Origin: Solimonas soli DSM 21787
GTDB lineage: Bacteria > Pseudomonadota > Gammaproteobacteria > Nevskiales > Nevskiaceae
Direction of reading: 5' to 3'
Assembly: GCF_000474945.1 (NCBI RefSeq)
Contig: NZ_KI440836.1
Location: 295,917-359,916 of the forward strand
Length of the DNA: 64,000 nucleotides
Shown here: positions 23,709 through 32,889 of the stretch, piece after piece
Layout of the letters: every line of letters begins with the position of its first letter
Numbering within the stretch: position 1 is the first letter of the stretch
Translations under genes and position numbers: made by a program
The notes under the pieces: model-generated
Database searches by the model: none
The model's input: the letters and a program-made list of their open reading frames with translations, nothing else
What the model was told of the DNA's origin: nothing

Positions 23709-24749
23709 ATGGCAACTCTCTGGTTCCGCGTGTCGGCGGCCCTGCTGGCCTTGGCGGTGGTCGCGCCCTGCTCTGCCCGCGCGTCGACCTCCGTGTTCAT
23801 TTCCGTCAACACCGCGCCGCCGCCGCTGCCGGTTTACGAACAGCCCTGGTGCCCGGGCCCCGGCTACGTGTGGACGCCGGGCTACTGGGCCTGGAACGGC
23901 GACGACTATTACTGGGTGCCGGGCGCATGGGTCATCGCGCCGGTCGGCATGCTGTGGACGCCGGGCTACTGGGGCTGGGCGGACGGCGTCTATGTCTGGC
24001 ATGCCGGCTACTGGGGTCCGCGCGTCGGCTATTACGGCGGCATCAACTACGGCTACGGCTATACCGGCTACGGCTACGCAGGGGGCTACTGGCGCGATCG
24101 CGTCTTCTACTACAACCGGACTGTCAACCGCGTCGACGTGACCCGTGTGCGGAACGTCTACGAGCGCAAGGTCACGGTGAACAACATCACCGTCGACCGC
24201 GTCAGCTACAACGGCGGCGACGGCGGCACGCGGGCGCGGCCGAGCCGCGACGACGAGGCTTATACACGGCAGCGGCACTTCGACGCGACCGACGAACAGC
24301 GTCGCCTCGAAGACCACGCGCGCCAGGACCGGCGCATGGCGGCCTCGGAGAATCGCGGCAGACCGCCGCAGAGCTTCGAAGATCGTGACGATCGCGATGC
24401 GCGCCAGAACCCGCGCGGCGACGACAAGAGCCCGAACGACCATCGCGATTCAGGCGCACGCATCGATCGCGACGACCGTGATGATGATGCCGCGCAGCGC
24501 GACCGGCAGGCGCAACGGGATTTGCGTCGCCAGCAGGAGCAGGCGCGGCAGCGCCCGATGCCGCCGCCGCAGAGGCGTGAGCCGCAGGACGAGCCGGGTG
24601 GTCGGCCCCAGGCGCAGCGCCCGCCGCCGATGATGGATCCGCGCGCGGCGCAACGCGGCGCGGCACCGCGGCAAGGTCCGCAGGGCGCCGGCGGCGGCCC
24701 GCGCCCGCAGAAGCATCCCGAGCCGCGGCCGAAGGAGGAACGCCGCTAG
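23709..24749 (+). CDS. Exported YXWGXW-repeat protein with charged C-terminal tail
   Basis: The 346-residue protein has a signal peptide (to about residue 25, ending SARA). Next come repeated WTPGYW / WVPGAW / WTPGYWGW / WHAGYWGP units (about 50-110), the motif of YXWGXW repeat proteins, and a Tyr/Gly-rich stretch. The last half is low-complexity, rich in Arg, Asp, Gln and Pro and probably disordered. The repeats are typical of surface or periplasmic proteins of unknown function. It sits alone between the toxin-antitoxin pair and the convergent dgt gene. Confidence 0.8.
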   Translation: MATLWFRVSAALLALAVVAPCSARASTSVFISVNTAPPPLPVYEQPWCPGPGYVWTPGYWAWNGDDYYWVPGAWVIAPVGMLWTPGYWGWADGVYVWHAGYWGPRVGYYGGINYGYGYTGYGYAGGYWRDRVFYYNRTVNRVDVTRVRNVYERKVTVNNITVDRVSYNGGDGGTRARPSRDDEAYTRQRHFDATDEQRRLEDHARQDRRMAASENRGRPPQSFEDRDDRDARQNPRGDDKSPNDHRDSGARIDRDDRDDDAAQRDRQAQRDLRRQQEQARQRPMPPPQRREPQDEPGGRPQAQRPPPMMDPRAAQRGAAPRQGPQGAGGGPRPQKHPEPRPKEERR

Positions 24750-24813
24750 CGATCGGCGTCCGCGCGCGGACCAGGCTGCGCCCCTCACGCGGGCCGGCCG
24801 GCGGCGGCGCGCA

Positions 24814-25968
24814 TCAGCGCAGACGGCGCGGATCGAAAAGGCGTTCGTACTCGTCGAGCGCGTAGCGGTCGGTCATGCCGGCGATGTAGTCGGCGACGAC
24901 GCGCGCGCGGCCGTTCAGACCTTCCAGCGCATCGAGCCTGCACGCCTCGGCATGGAAGTCGGGCGGCAGGAGCTTGGCGTCGTTGATGAAGGCGTCGAAC
25001 AGCGCCTGAATCACGCGCCGCGCCTTCACCATCATGCGGTAGACCTGATGATGGCGATACAGGTGCTCCATGAGGAAGCGCTTCAGCTCGTTGCTCTGCG
25101 CGCTCACTTCCGCCGAGTAGCCGACCAGCGGCAGGGACCGCGCGCGGACATCGTCCAGCGTCTCGACGCGCGCCTGCTCGAGCGTGCGCCGCGTGTGCGC
25201 GAGCAGATCGGTGACCAGGGTGTTGATGATGCGGCGGATCGTCTCGTGGCGCTGCTGCTTCGGCGTGATCGTGCCGTAGCGCGCCAGCACCTCGTCGTGA
25301 TGACGACGGAACAGTTCGACGCCACGCAGCTGCTCGATCGTCAGCAGGCGCGCGCGCAGGCCATCGTCGATGTCGTGATTGTTGTAGGCGATCTCGTCGG
25401 CGCGATTGGCGAGCTGCGCTTCCAGGGTCGGCTGGCGGTTCGTCAGGAAGCGCTCGGCGACATCGCCGAGCTGCGCGGCGCGCGCCTTGCTGCAGTGCTT
25501 GAGAATGCCTTCGCGCGTCTCGAACATCAGGTTGAGCCCGCGAAACTCGGCGTACTTGTCCTCGAGTTCGTCGACCACGCGCAGCGATTGCGCATTGTGT
25601 TCGAAACCTCCGTAAGGCTTCATGCACTCGTTGAGCGCGTCCTGGCCGGCGTGCCCGAACGGCGTGTGGCCGAGGTCGTGCGCGAGCGAGACCGCCTCGC
25701 AGAGATCCTCGTGCAGGCGCAGCGCGCGGGCGATGGTGCGCGCGATCTGCGCGACCTCGACCGAGTGCGTGAGCCGCGTGCGGAACAGATCGCCCTCGTG
25801 ATTGACGAAGACCTGCGTCTTGTATTCGAGGCGGCGGAACGCGGCCGAATGAATGATGCGGTCGCGATCGCGCTGGTACTGGCTGCGATGCCCGGAGCCG
25901 CCCTCGTCGTGCCGGCGGCCGCGCGAGCGCGTCTCGTCGGCGGCGTAGGGCGCGAGTTCGAAGGGCAT
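24814..25968 (-). CDS. dgt: Deoxyguanosinetriphosphate triphosphohydrolase-like protein
   Basis: The 384-residue protein carries the HD-domain metal ligands in order: [14 protein letters not shown], then [15 protein letters not shown], and a late Asp in NNHDIDDGL. The start resembles dGTPases ([27 protein letters not shown]). The enzyme releases tripolyphosphate from dGTP or related dNTPs. Its length matches the shorter type-2 dGTPase-like group common in proteobacteria, not the 505-residue E. coli Dgt. It lies 4 bp after aroB, as the last gene of the aroK-aroB set. Confidence 0.9.
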   Translation of the reverse strand: MPFELAPYAADETRSRGRRHDEGGSGHRSQYQRDRDRIIHSAAFRRLEYKTQVFVNHEGDLFRTRLTHSVEVAQIARTIARALRLHEDLCEAVSLAHDLGHTPFGHAGQDALNECMKPYGGFEHNAQSLRVVDELEDKYAEFRGLNLMFETREGILKHCSKARAAQLGDVAERFLTNRQPTLEAQLANRADEIAYNNHDIDDGLRARLLTIEQLRGVELFRRHHDEVLARYGTITPKQQRHETIRRIINTLVTDLLAHTRRTLEQARVETLDDVRARSLPLVGYSAEVSAQSNELKRFLMEHLYRHHQVYRMMVKARRVIQALFDAFINDAKLLPPDFHAEACRLDALEGLNGRARVVADYIAGMTDRYALDEYERLFDPRRLR

Positions 25969-25972
25969 GGCC

Positions 25973-27067
25973 TCAGCCGGCGCAGTAGTGCCGCAGCGTG
26001 GCGTCGAGCGCCGCCGGATCGAAGTCGCCGCTGACGAGCGCCTCGCCGAGCTTCTTCATCAGGATCAGGCGCAGCTTGCCGCTCGCGACCTTCTTGTCGA
26101 GACTCATCAGCGCGCGGAAGTCGTCGCTGCGCATGCCGGCGGGCGGGCGGCTCGGCAGACCGGCGCGCTCGACCAGGCGCACGCAACGCTGCGCGTCCTC
26201 GCGCGCGAGCCAGCCGAGCCGGGCCGACAGATCGGCGGCCATGCACAGGCCGGTCGCCACCGCTTCGCCGTGCAGCCACTCGCTGTAATGCGTGTAGGTC
26301 TCGATCGCGTGCGCGAAGGTGTGGCCGAGATTGAGCAGCGCGCGCGGACCGGCGCCGCCGGCCAGCGATTCGCGCTCGTCGAGCGCGACGATTGCCGCCT
26401 TCATCTCGCAGCTGCGGCGGATCGCCTGCGTCAGCGCCGCGGCATCGAGCGCGCGCAGGGCGTCGAGCTGCGCTTCGAGCCAAGCGAAGAAGGCGGCGTC
26501 GCCGAGCATGCCGTACTTGATCACCTCGGCGAGCCCGGCGCCGAGTTCGCGCGGCGGCAGCGTGCGCAAGGTGTCGGTGTCGGCGAGCACGAGGCGCGGC
26601 TGGTGGAAGGCCCCGATCATGTTCTTGCCGCGCGGATGATTGACGCCGGTCTTGCCGCCGACCGAGGAATCCACCTGCGCCAGCAGCGTGGTCGGAATCT
26701 GCACGAAGTCGATGCCGCGCTGGTAGATCGCCGCGCAGAAACCGGCGAGATCGCCGATCACGCCGCCGCCCAGCGCGACCAGCGCGCCGTCGCGCGGCAG
26801 GCGCGTGTCGAGCAGCCAGTCCATCACGCGCTCGACGTTCGCCATGGTCTTCGTCGCTTCGCCGGCCGGCAGCACGAGGACCTGCGTCGCGTCGAGACGC
26901 AGGGTGTCACGCACCGTCGCGAGATAGTGCGTGGCGACGGTGGCATCGGTCAGCAGCCGCAGCGGCCGGCCGCGCACCTCGCCATAAAGTTCGGCGCGTG
27001 CCAGCAGGCCGGCGCCGATGTGGATCGGATAGCGGCGCGGACCGAGTTCGACGTCGAGGGTGTTCAT
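25973..27067 (-). CDS. aroB: 3-dehydroquinate synthase
   Basis: The 364-residue protein shows the NAD-binding [11 protein letters not shown] motif, [20 protein letters not shown], and the zinc ligands in [18 protein letters not shown] and LHGEAVATG. It makes 3-dehydroquinate from DAHP, step two of the shikimate pathway. The ATG at 27067 is chosen since the protein then starts MNTLDVELG as in relatives. aroK precedes it by 42 bp and dgt follows by 4 bp, so the three are probably co-transcribed. Confidence 0.96.
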   Translation of the reverse strand: MNTLDVELGPRRYPIHIGAGLLARAELYGEVRGRPLRLLTDATVATHYLATVRDTLRLDATQVLVLPAGEATKTMANVERVMDWLLDTRLPRDGALVALGGGVIGDLAGFCAAIYQRGIDFVQIPTTLLAQVDSSVGGKTGVNHPRGKNMIGAFHQPRLVLADTDTLRTLPPRELGAGLAEVIKYGMLGDAAFFAWLEAQLDALRALDAAALTQAIRRSCEMKAAIVALDERESLAGGAGPRALLNLGHTFAHAIETYTHYSEWLHGEAVATGLCMAADLSARLGWLAREDAQRCVRLVERAGLPSRPPAGMRSDDFRALMSLDKKVASGKLRLILMKKLGEALVSGDFDPAALDATLRHYCAG

Positions 27068-27109
27068 GCACGGGATAGGGGCGGGCACGTCGGAGCGCCG
27101 CGCATCGTA

Positions 27110-27643
27110 TCAAAACGGCCTCGGCTCGCCGTCGAGGCGGCGCTCGATCTCCTGCACGAGGCCGCGCGCGTTGCGGCCATCGGTGTCGAGCACCAGGTCG
27201 GCGATCTCGCGGTACAGCGGGTCGCGCATCTCGAACAGCGACGCAAGCACGGCGCGCCGGTCGGCGGCGGCGCGCAGCAGCGGGCGGTTGTCGGCACGGG
27301 CGGTGCGCTGGAGCTGCTGCTCGACGCCGGCGTGCAGATAGACGACGAAGCCGCGGCTGGCCAGCAGCTGCCGGTTGCCGGCATCGAGCACGGCGCCGCC
27401 GCCGGTCGACAGCACGATGCCGCTGCGCTGCGTCAGCTCGGCGATCGCCTGGCTTTCGCGCTTGCGAAAACCCGCTTCGCCTTCCTTCTCGAAGATGTAT
27501 GGAATGTCGACGCCGGTGCGCGCCTCGATTTCGTGGTCGCTGTCGACGAACGCCAGGCCGCGCCGTTCGGCAAGGCGTCGACCGATCGTGGTCTTGCCGG
27601 CGCCCATCGGGCCGATCAGGAAGATGTTGCGGGCGTGGTGCAT
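27110..27643 (-). CDS. aroK: Shikimate kinase
   Basis: The 177-residue protein begins [19 protein letters not shown] (Walker A). It has the shikimate-binding [11 protein letters not shown], the family's FRKRE segment, and STGGGAVL. It phosphorylates shikimate at the 3-hydroxyl. The ATG at 27643 gives a family-typical start; the frame extends to 27703 with a non-conserved Arg-rich leader. A 9-bp unit (ggggtcgct) is tandemly repeated just upstream. The order pilQ-aroK-aroB is conserved in gammaproteobacteria. Confidence 0.95.
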   Translation of the reverse strand: MHHARNIFLIGPMGAGKTTIGRRLAERRGLAFVDSDHEIEARTGVDIPYIFEKEGEAGFRKRESQAIAELTQRSGIVLSTGGGAVLDAGNRQLLASRGFVVYLHAGVEQQLQRTARADNRPLLRAAADRRAVLASLFEMRDPLYREIADLVLDTDGRNARGLVQEIERRLDGEPRPF

Positions 27644-27782
27644 GCGTGACGCGAGGCGATGGGGTCGCTGGGGTCGCTGGATGCGCCGGCACGCGGCCGG
27701 CACGGCGGCGCATTATCGCGGCAAACGGCGGCCGATGGTGGCCGCGCCGCCGAGGGGTCGGGGCCTCGCGGCCCCGCGTCGA

Positions 27783-29861
27783 TCAATCGACCTTCAGGCC
27801 TTCCTGCAGCACCTTCGGCGTGACGAAGATCAGCAGCTCGCGCTTAGTGTCGCTGCGATCGCTGTTGCTGAACAGGAAGCCGAGCAGCGGGATGTCGCCG
27901 AGCAGCGGCACCTTCGACTGCGAGTTGGTGCGCGAACGCTGGAAGATGCCGCCGAGCACGACGGTATCGCCGCTGCGGATCAGCACCTGGGTGTCGAGCT
28001 TGCGCGTGTCGATGGCCGGCGCCTGCCCGCCGGTGCCGGTGTTGACGTCGGAGCCGACGCTGTCGTTGGTGACGTTGAGATCCATGATCACGCGGTTGTC
28101 CGGCGTGATCTGCGGCGACACCGTCAGCGACAGCACGGCCTTCTTGAACTGCGTGTTGGCGCCCTGGTTGCCGCTGGACGTCACGTAGGGGATTTCCTGG
28201 CCCTGTTCGATGACGGCCTGCTTGCCGTTGGCGGTGACGACGCGCGGCGAGGAGATCACCTCGCCGCGGCCTTCGGTCTGCAGGGCCTGCAGTTCGAGAT
28301 CGACCTGGAAGTCGGAGCCGAGAATCGTCCAGCCGATCGACGGCGCGGCGCTGGAGGTCGGCAGGTTGACGATATAGGAATCGCTGAGGTCGGGGATCGC
28401 GCCGTTGAGCACGTCGCGCGAGCCGGAGTTGTTGCCGCTCTGGCCGATGCGCGTATTGCCGACGTTGCCGATGGTGCTGACGCCGAAGCGCGAGCCGACT
28501 TCGCGCGCGAAGTCCTCGTTGGCGACGACGATGCGCGACTCGATCAGCACCTGCCGCACGGGAATGTCGAGGCGGCCGACCAGCTGGCGAATCTCGTCGA
28601 TCTTGTCGCGCGTCTCGAGCACGAGCAGGGTGTTGGTGCGCTCATCGACCGTGACGCGGCCGCGCTCGGTGAGCAGCGAGGTCTTGTCGGCGCCGAGCAG
28701 GGCCTTGATGTCGGAGGCTTTCGCATAGTTGACCTGGATGATCTCGGAGCGCAGCGGCGCCAGCTCGGTCTTCTGCTTCTGCGCCTCCAGCTCGGCCTTC
28801 TCGCGCTGCGCGATCTCCTCGACCGGCGCCACCATCATCACATTGCCCTGCTGGCGCATGCCGAGTCCCTTGCTGCGCAGGACGATGTCGAGCGCCTGGT
28901 CCCAGGGCACGTTCTGCAGGCGCATGGCGATGTCGCCCTTCACCGAATCGCTGATCACCATGTTGACGCCGGCGACGTCGGCGATGATCTGCAGCAGTGC
29001 GCGGATGTCGATGCTCTGGAAGGACAGCGAGATGCGCTCGCCCTTGTACTGCGGTTCGTCGCGCTTGCGCGCTTCGAGCTTTTCCTGCGTCAGCGGCTGC
29101 AGTTCGATGGTGAACTGTCCGGCCGACTGGTAAGCGGACTGGTCGAACTCGGCGCCGGACGTCGGCGTGACCACGACCTGCGTGTTGAGACCGTCGCGCT
29201 TGATGTCGACGTACTTCACCGGCGTCGCGAAATCCAGAACGTCGAGGCGACGCATCAGCTTGTCCGGCACGCTGGTGTTCTTGAACACGGCGACGATCTT
29301 GCCGCCATCGTCGCGCACGTCGACCACGGCGCGCGGATTGCTGAGGCCGACGACGACACGGCCGGCGCCCTGCTCGCCGCGCCGGAAGTCGACGTTGCTG
29401 ATCGCGCTCGCGCCGGCCGCGTCGACCGCCGCCTCGGCGCGCGCCGCCGTGGCGCCGGCGCCCGTGTTTTCGATCTGCACGAGCAGCTTGTTGCCCTCGG
29501 TACGCAGCTGGTAGGGCGCGCTCTGCGTCAGCTCGACGACGACGCGCGTGCGGCCGCCGCTCTCGACCGTGGCCACGCCGGCCACGCTGCCGACGCCGAT
29601 CTTGCGATAGCGCTCGGTGAGCGCGATGCCGGTATCCGGCAGGTCGATCGAGATGCGCGCCGGCTTGTCGACGGTGAACACCGCCGGTTGCGGCGCCGCG
29701 TCGGACAGGGTCAGCGTCAACAGCACGCGATCGCCGGGCTGCGCGACGAAATCGATGCCTTGCAGCAGACGCGCCGGACCCTGGGCCTGGGCGAGCGTGG
29801 TGCCGAGCAGCATCAGCACGCCGACGATGTGTTTCGACCAGCGGACGGTGAGCTTCAACAT
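27783..29861 (-). CDS. pilQ: Type IV pilus secretin PilQ
   Basis: The 692-residue protein starts with a signal peptide (ending LAQAQ) and has two AMIN-like domains (about 30-250). Secretin N0/N1 domains follow (RISLSFQSIDIRALLQIIADVAGVN and its neighbours), then the secretin core near the end (VDLELQALQTEGRGEVISSPRVVT, and VVLGGIFQRSRT). It forms the outer-membrane ring through which the pilus emerges. GGGAG sits 5 bases before the ATG at 29861; an upstream ATG at 29885 is less likely. It is the last of the pilMNOPQ cluster. Confidence 0.96.
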   Translation of the reverse strand: MLKLTVRWSKHIVGVLMLLGTTLAQAQGPARLLQGIDFVAQPGDRVLLTLTLSDAAPQPAVFTVDKPARISIDLPDTGIALTERYRKIGVGSVAGVATVESGGRTRVVVELTQSAPYQLRTEGNKLLVQIENTGAGATAARAEAAVDAAGASAISNVDFRRGEQGAGRVVVGLSNPRAVVDVRDDGGKIVAVFKNTSVPDKLMRRLDVLDFATPVKYVDIKRDGLNTQVVVTPTSGAEFDQSAYQSAGQFTIELQPLTQEKLEARKRDEPQYKGERISLSFQSIDIRALLQIIADVAGVNMVISDSVKGDIAMRLQNVPWDQALDIVLRSKGLGMRQQGNVMMVAPVEEIAQREKAELEAQKQKTELAPLRSEIIQVNYAKASDIKALLGADKTSLLTERGRVTVDERTNTLLVLETRDKIDEIRQLVGRLDIPVRQVLIESRIVVANEDFAREVGSRFGVSTIGNVGNTRIGQSGNNSGSRDVLNGAIPDLSDSYIVNLPTSSAAPSIGWTILGSDFQVDLELQALQTEGRGEVISSPRVVTANGKQAVIEQGQEIPYVTSSGNQGANTQFKKAVLSLTVSPQITPDNRVIMDLNVTNDSVGSDVNTGTGGQAPAIDTRKLDTQVLIRSGDTVVLGGIFQRSRTNSQSKVPLLGDIPLLGFLFSNSDRSDTKRELLIFVTPKVLQEGLKVD

Positions 29862-29881
29862 GATGACTCCCTGGTATTTCT

Positions 29882-30388
29882 TCACTGGCTCAGCGCGAGG
29901 CTGGCCGGGCGCTGCGTCCAGCCGCCGAAACCATCCGGCACCAGCTCCAGCAGGCTGACTTCCGATTCGGAGATGGCGACGATCTCACCGTAGTTCTGGC
30001 CCAGGTGGTTATGGATCGACACGCGATGCACCACCGCATCCGGCGCCTTGATCAGCGCATAGGTCCCCTGCGGCGTCGTGATGATGCCGACCATGCGCAG
30101 CGCGTCGAGCGGGAACTCTTCGAGCGGTTCCTTGTTGCGCCGCATGTCGGGCTTCGGCCCGTTGGCGTTGGCGCGCTCGCTGCGTTCGACGAAGACGAAA
30201 GGATCGCGACGATCGGCCGCCACGTACTCGAACGGCTGATAGGGCTTGATCTGCGGAATCGGCTCGATGTCCTTCGACTTGCGCGCCTTGACCTCGGCGA
30301 TGTAGCGGTCGAGGTCGCTGCCGCCGCCGCCGCAGGCGCTCATCGTCGCGGCGACGACCAGCACGCACAGAGAAATTGCGCGGATCAT
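29882..30388 (-). CDS. pilP: Type IV pilus assembly lipoprotein PilP
   Basis: The 168-residue protein has a lipoprotein signal peptide with lipobox TMSAC (Cys19) and a proline-rich linker. Its C-terminal beta domain contains DALRMVGIITTPQGTYALIKAPDAVV and NYGEIVAISESEV. PilP joins the PilNO inner-membrane complex to PilQ. Its ATG overlaps the pilO stop by 4 bp (ATGA). Confidence 0.95.
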   Translation of the reverse strand: MIRAISLCVLVVAATMSACGGGGSDLDRYIAEVKARKSKDIEPIPQIKPYQPFEYVAADRRDPFVFVERSERANANGPKPDMRRNKEPLEEFPLDALRMVGIITTPQGTYALIKAPDAVVHRVSIHNHLGQNYGEIVAISESEVSLLELVPDGFGGWTQRPASLALSQ

Positions 30389-31026
30389 TTCTTCCGCCCC
30401 TGCTGAACCGCGATTTCGCCATCGTCGAGATAGCGGTACGTTTTCGCCAGCGCCGTCATGCGCAGCTGCGTCGCGGCATTGGCGCCGGTCTTGGCGCTGG
30501 TCGGCCGGATCTCGACGTCCTCGATCGTCACGATGCGTGGCAGCGCGGCGACGGCGCTGGCGAAGCCGCCCATCTCGTGATATTCGCCGACGACGACGAT
30601 CTTGTTCGGGATCTCGGCGTAGAACTCCTTGGGGACCTCGCCCTGCGGCTCGAACAGCTCTTCCTCGAGGCTGTTGGCGATGCGCGCCTGCGAGACGTCG
30701 TTGAGCAGGTTCGCCACCTCGGCCTTGCTCGGCAGCTGCTTGAGCATGGCGCCGAACGAGGTCTCCATCTCGGCCAGCTGTTCGCGGTAGGCGTCGAGCG
30801 CGGCCACCTTCTTCTGCTTGGTCTCGAAGTCCGCGCGCAGGCGTTGCTCCTCGGCCCGCGCCTCGTCGAGTTCCTCCTTGACCGGCTTGACCAGGACCCA
30901 GACGCCGGCGGCGATGAGCAGCGCGGCGAACAGCACGGCGGCCGCGTAACGCGCCCACGTCGGCCAGGCGCCCGGGTTGTTGGCATCCAGGGTCCGCAGC
31001 TGACGGATGATGTCCTGCGCGTTCAT
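30385..31026 (-). CDS. pilO: Type IV pilus inner-membrane protein PilO
   Basis: The 213-residue protein has a short cytosolic tail, one transmembrane helix (YAAAVLFAALLIAAGVWVLV, about 29-48) and a coiled coil (about 50-95). A periplasmic ferredoxin-like domain follows (FYAEIPNKIVVVGEYHEMGGFASAVAAL). The ATG at 31026 overlaps the pilN stop codon by 4 bp. PilO pairs with PilN in the alignment complex. Confidence 0.95.
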   Translation of the reverse strand: MNAQDIIRQLRTLDANNPGAWPTWARYAAAVLFAALLIAAGVWVLVKPVKEELDEARAEEQRLRADFETKQKKVAALDAYREQLAEMETSFGAMLKQLPSKAEVANLLNDVSQARIANSLEEELFEPQGEVPKEFYAEIPNKIVVVGEYHEMGGFASAVAALPRIVTIEDVEIRPTSAKTGANAATQLRMTALAKTYRYLDDGEIAVQQGRKK

Positions 31027-31613
31027 TCCGTCACCTCGCTGTCTTCCGTCGGCGCGCCCTTTTCCTTGGGCCGGTTCAGCGCCTTCACGCTGAGCGTGAA
31101 ATCGGACTTGCGCTGCCGGTTGCGGTCGCTGCTGCGGATGACCACCAGGCGCGGATCGCTGAACCACGGCGAGGCGTCGAGATTCTTCATGTAGGTGGAG
31201 ATGCGTCCGTTCGAATCGGCGACGCCGTCGATGGTGACGCGGTCACCGCTTTCCTTGACGCCGGTGAGACTCACGCCTTCCGGCAGCGTGTTGACGATCT
31301 CGTCGAAGAAATGCACGGTCGCCGCGCGGTTCGCCTGCAGCTCCTCGATCACGCGCATGCGGGCGAGCAGATTGTTCTTGACCTTCTCGAGCTCGGCGAT
31401 CTCCTTGATCTTCTGATCCATCTCGCGGATCTCGGCTCGCAGACGCTCGTTGCGCTGGTTCTGGCTGTCGACCGCGCCGGTCATCGCCGCCCAGGAAGCG
31501 CCGACGATCGCCACGGCGGCGAGCGCGCCGAGGCCCATCACGCCGGCGAATTCGCGCTTGCGCCGTTCGCGGCGCTCCTTGCGCCAGTCGAGCAGATTGA
31601 TGCGCGTCGTCAT
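31023..31613 (-). CDS. pilN: Type IV pilus inner-membrane protein PilN
   Basis: The 196-residue protein begins MTTRINLLDWRKERRERRK, the conserved PilM-binding tail (INLLPWR-like). A transmembrane helix, a coiled coil (about 50-85) and a periplasmic domain (PEGVSLTGVKESGDRVTIDGVA) follow. Its ATG overlaps the pilM stop by 4 bp. Confidence 0.96.
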   Translation of the reverse strand: MTTRINLLDWRKERRERRKREFAGVMGLGALAAVAIVGASWAAMTGAVDSQNQRNERLRAEIREMDQKIKEIAELEKVKNNLLARMRVIEELQANRAATVHFFDEIVNTLPEGVSLTGVKESGDRVTIDGVADSNGRISTYMKNLDASPWFSDPRLVVIRSSDRNRQRKSDFTLSVKALNRPKEKGAPTEDSEVTE

Positions 31614-32698
31614 TTTTTCGGCTCGTCGAAGGCGCGGAACGCGAGTCCGCAGGCGATCAGCAGCGAGGCTTCGTCCTTGGCCAGATTGGCCGGACGCGCG
31701 CGCGCGCCGACGCTCATCTGCGCGAAGGGCCTGGCGATCACGGTCGGGATGCGCAGGCGCTCCTGGATCTCGGTGTCGATGCCGGCGATCCTCGCGCAGC
31801 CGCCGGCGAGGATCAGCTGGTCGATGTGCGTGTACTGGGTGACCGCCGAGAAGAAGAACTGCAGCGAGCGGTCGATCTGCATCGCCACGTCGGCGACGAA
31901 GTTCGGCAGCACGTCGCTCGCGTAATCCTCCGGCAGGCTGCCGTCGTGCTTGGCGCGCATCGCCTCATCGAAGGACATGCCGTAGTGGCGCATGATCTCC
32001 TCGGTCAGCTGGCGGCCGCCGAAGGCCTGGTCGCGCGTGTAGATCGTATGGCGGTCGTGCAGGATCAGCACCGACGTGGTGTTGGCGCCGATATCGACGA
32101 TGGCCACCGTGCGGCCCTTGCCGCCGTCCGGCATCTGGTGTTCGAGGAACAGGCTGGCGTTTTCCAGCGCGTAGGTTTCGATGTCGACGATCTTCGGCTT
32201 GAGGCCGGCGAGTTCCAGCGCCGCGCCTCGCTGATCGACCTGTTCCTTGCGGCAGGCGGCGAGCAGCACGTCGACCATTTCGCTGTTCTTGCCGTTCTTG
32301 CCGACGATCTCGAAGTCGATGTTCACTTCGTCGATCGGGTAGGGGATGTACTGGTCGGCTTCGGCGCGGATCTGCTCTTCCATCTCGTCGTCCGAGAGCG
32401 AGGCCGGCATTTCGATGATCTTGGAGATCACCGCGGCGCCGGACACCGCGACGGCGACCTGCCGGGTGCGCGTGCCGGCACGATTGACCGCACGGCCGAT
32501 GGCTTCCGCCACCAGCTTGGGTTCCGCGATCTGCTTGTCGGAAACCGCGTTCGGCGGCAAGGGTTCCACGGCGTAGGTCTCGACGTGGTATCGCTCTCCC
32601 TTGCGCGTCAGCTCCAGCAGCTTCACCGAACTGGAACTGATGTCCATGCCGATGAGATGCTGATCACCCCCGCCAAACAGCGATGTCTTGATCGCCAT
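31610..32698 (-). CDS. pilM: Type IV pilus actin-like ATPase PilM
   Basis: The 362-residue protein has the actin-like fold motifs GMDISSSSVKLLEL near the start, VAIVDIGANTTSVLIL in the middle and LAGGCARIAGI near the end. PilM binds the cytosolic tail of PilN and ties the pilus machinery to the cytoplasm. The ATG at 32698 is preferred: the protein then starts MAIKTSLFG.G, while the frame back to 32812 gives an unrelated leader. It is the first gene of the operon. Confidence 0.96.
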   Translation of the reverse strand: MAIKTSLFGGGDQHLIGMDISSSSVKLLELTRKGERYHVETYAVEPLPPNAVSDKQIAEPKLVAEAIGRAVNRAGTRTRQVAVAVSGAAVISKIIEMPASLSDDEMEEQIRAEADQYIPYPIDEVNIDFEIVGKNGKNSEMVDVLLAACRKEQVDQRGAALELAGLKPKIVDIETYALENASLFLEHQMPDGGKGRTVAIVDIGANTTSVLILHDRHTIYTRDQAFGGRQLTEEIMRHYGMSFDEAMRAKHDGSLPEDYASDVLPNFVADVAMQIDRSLQFFFSAVTQYTHIDQLILAGGCARIAGIDTEIQERLRIPTVIARPFAQMSVGARARPANLAKDEASLLIACGLAFRAFDEPKK

Positions 32699-32765
32699 AA
32701 AGGCCCCGTACAGCGTGCGTTGACTTTCCCCCCGGAGCCCGAAACACTTTTCGCCCCGGCACCGT

Positions 32766-32793
32766 ACTATAGCGGAAAGCTCTTTCCATGCAA
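32766..32793 (-). promoter_or_regulatory. Promoter of the pilMNOPQ operon with a dyad in its spacer
   Basis: On the minus strand TTGCAT (32793-32788), a 16-bp spacer and TATAGT (32771-32766) form a good sigma70-type promoter 67 bp before pilM. The spacer contains the dyad ggaaag-ct-ctttcc (32774-32787), an attractive operator site. Confidence 0.6.
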
Positions 32794-32889
32794 CGCTAGG
32801 TTCGGCGGGCAACTATCTGAAGCTGAAGTAAACATTTTGCTCGCTCGCCAAGCCTGTCAGGCCCGCTCGCAGCGACTCTGGGTGGAAAG

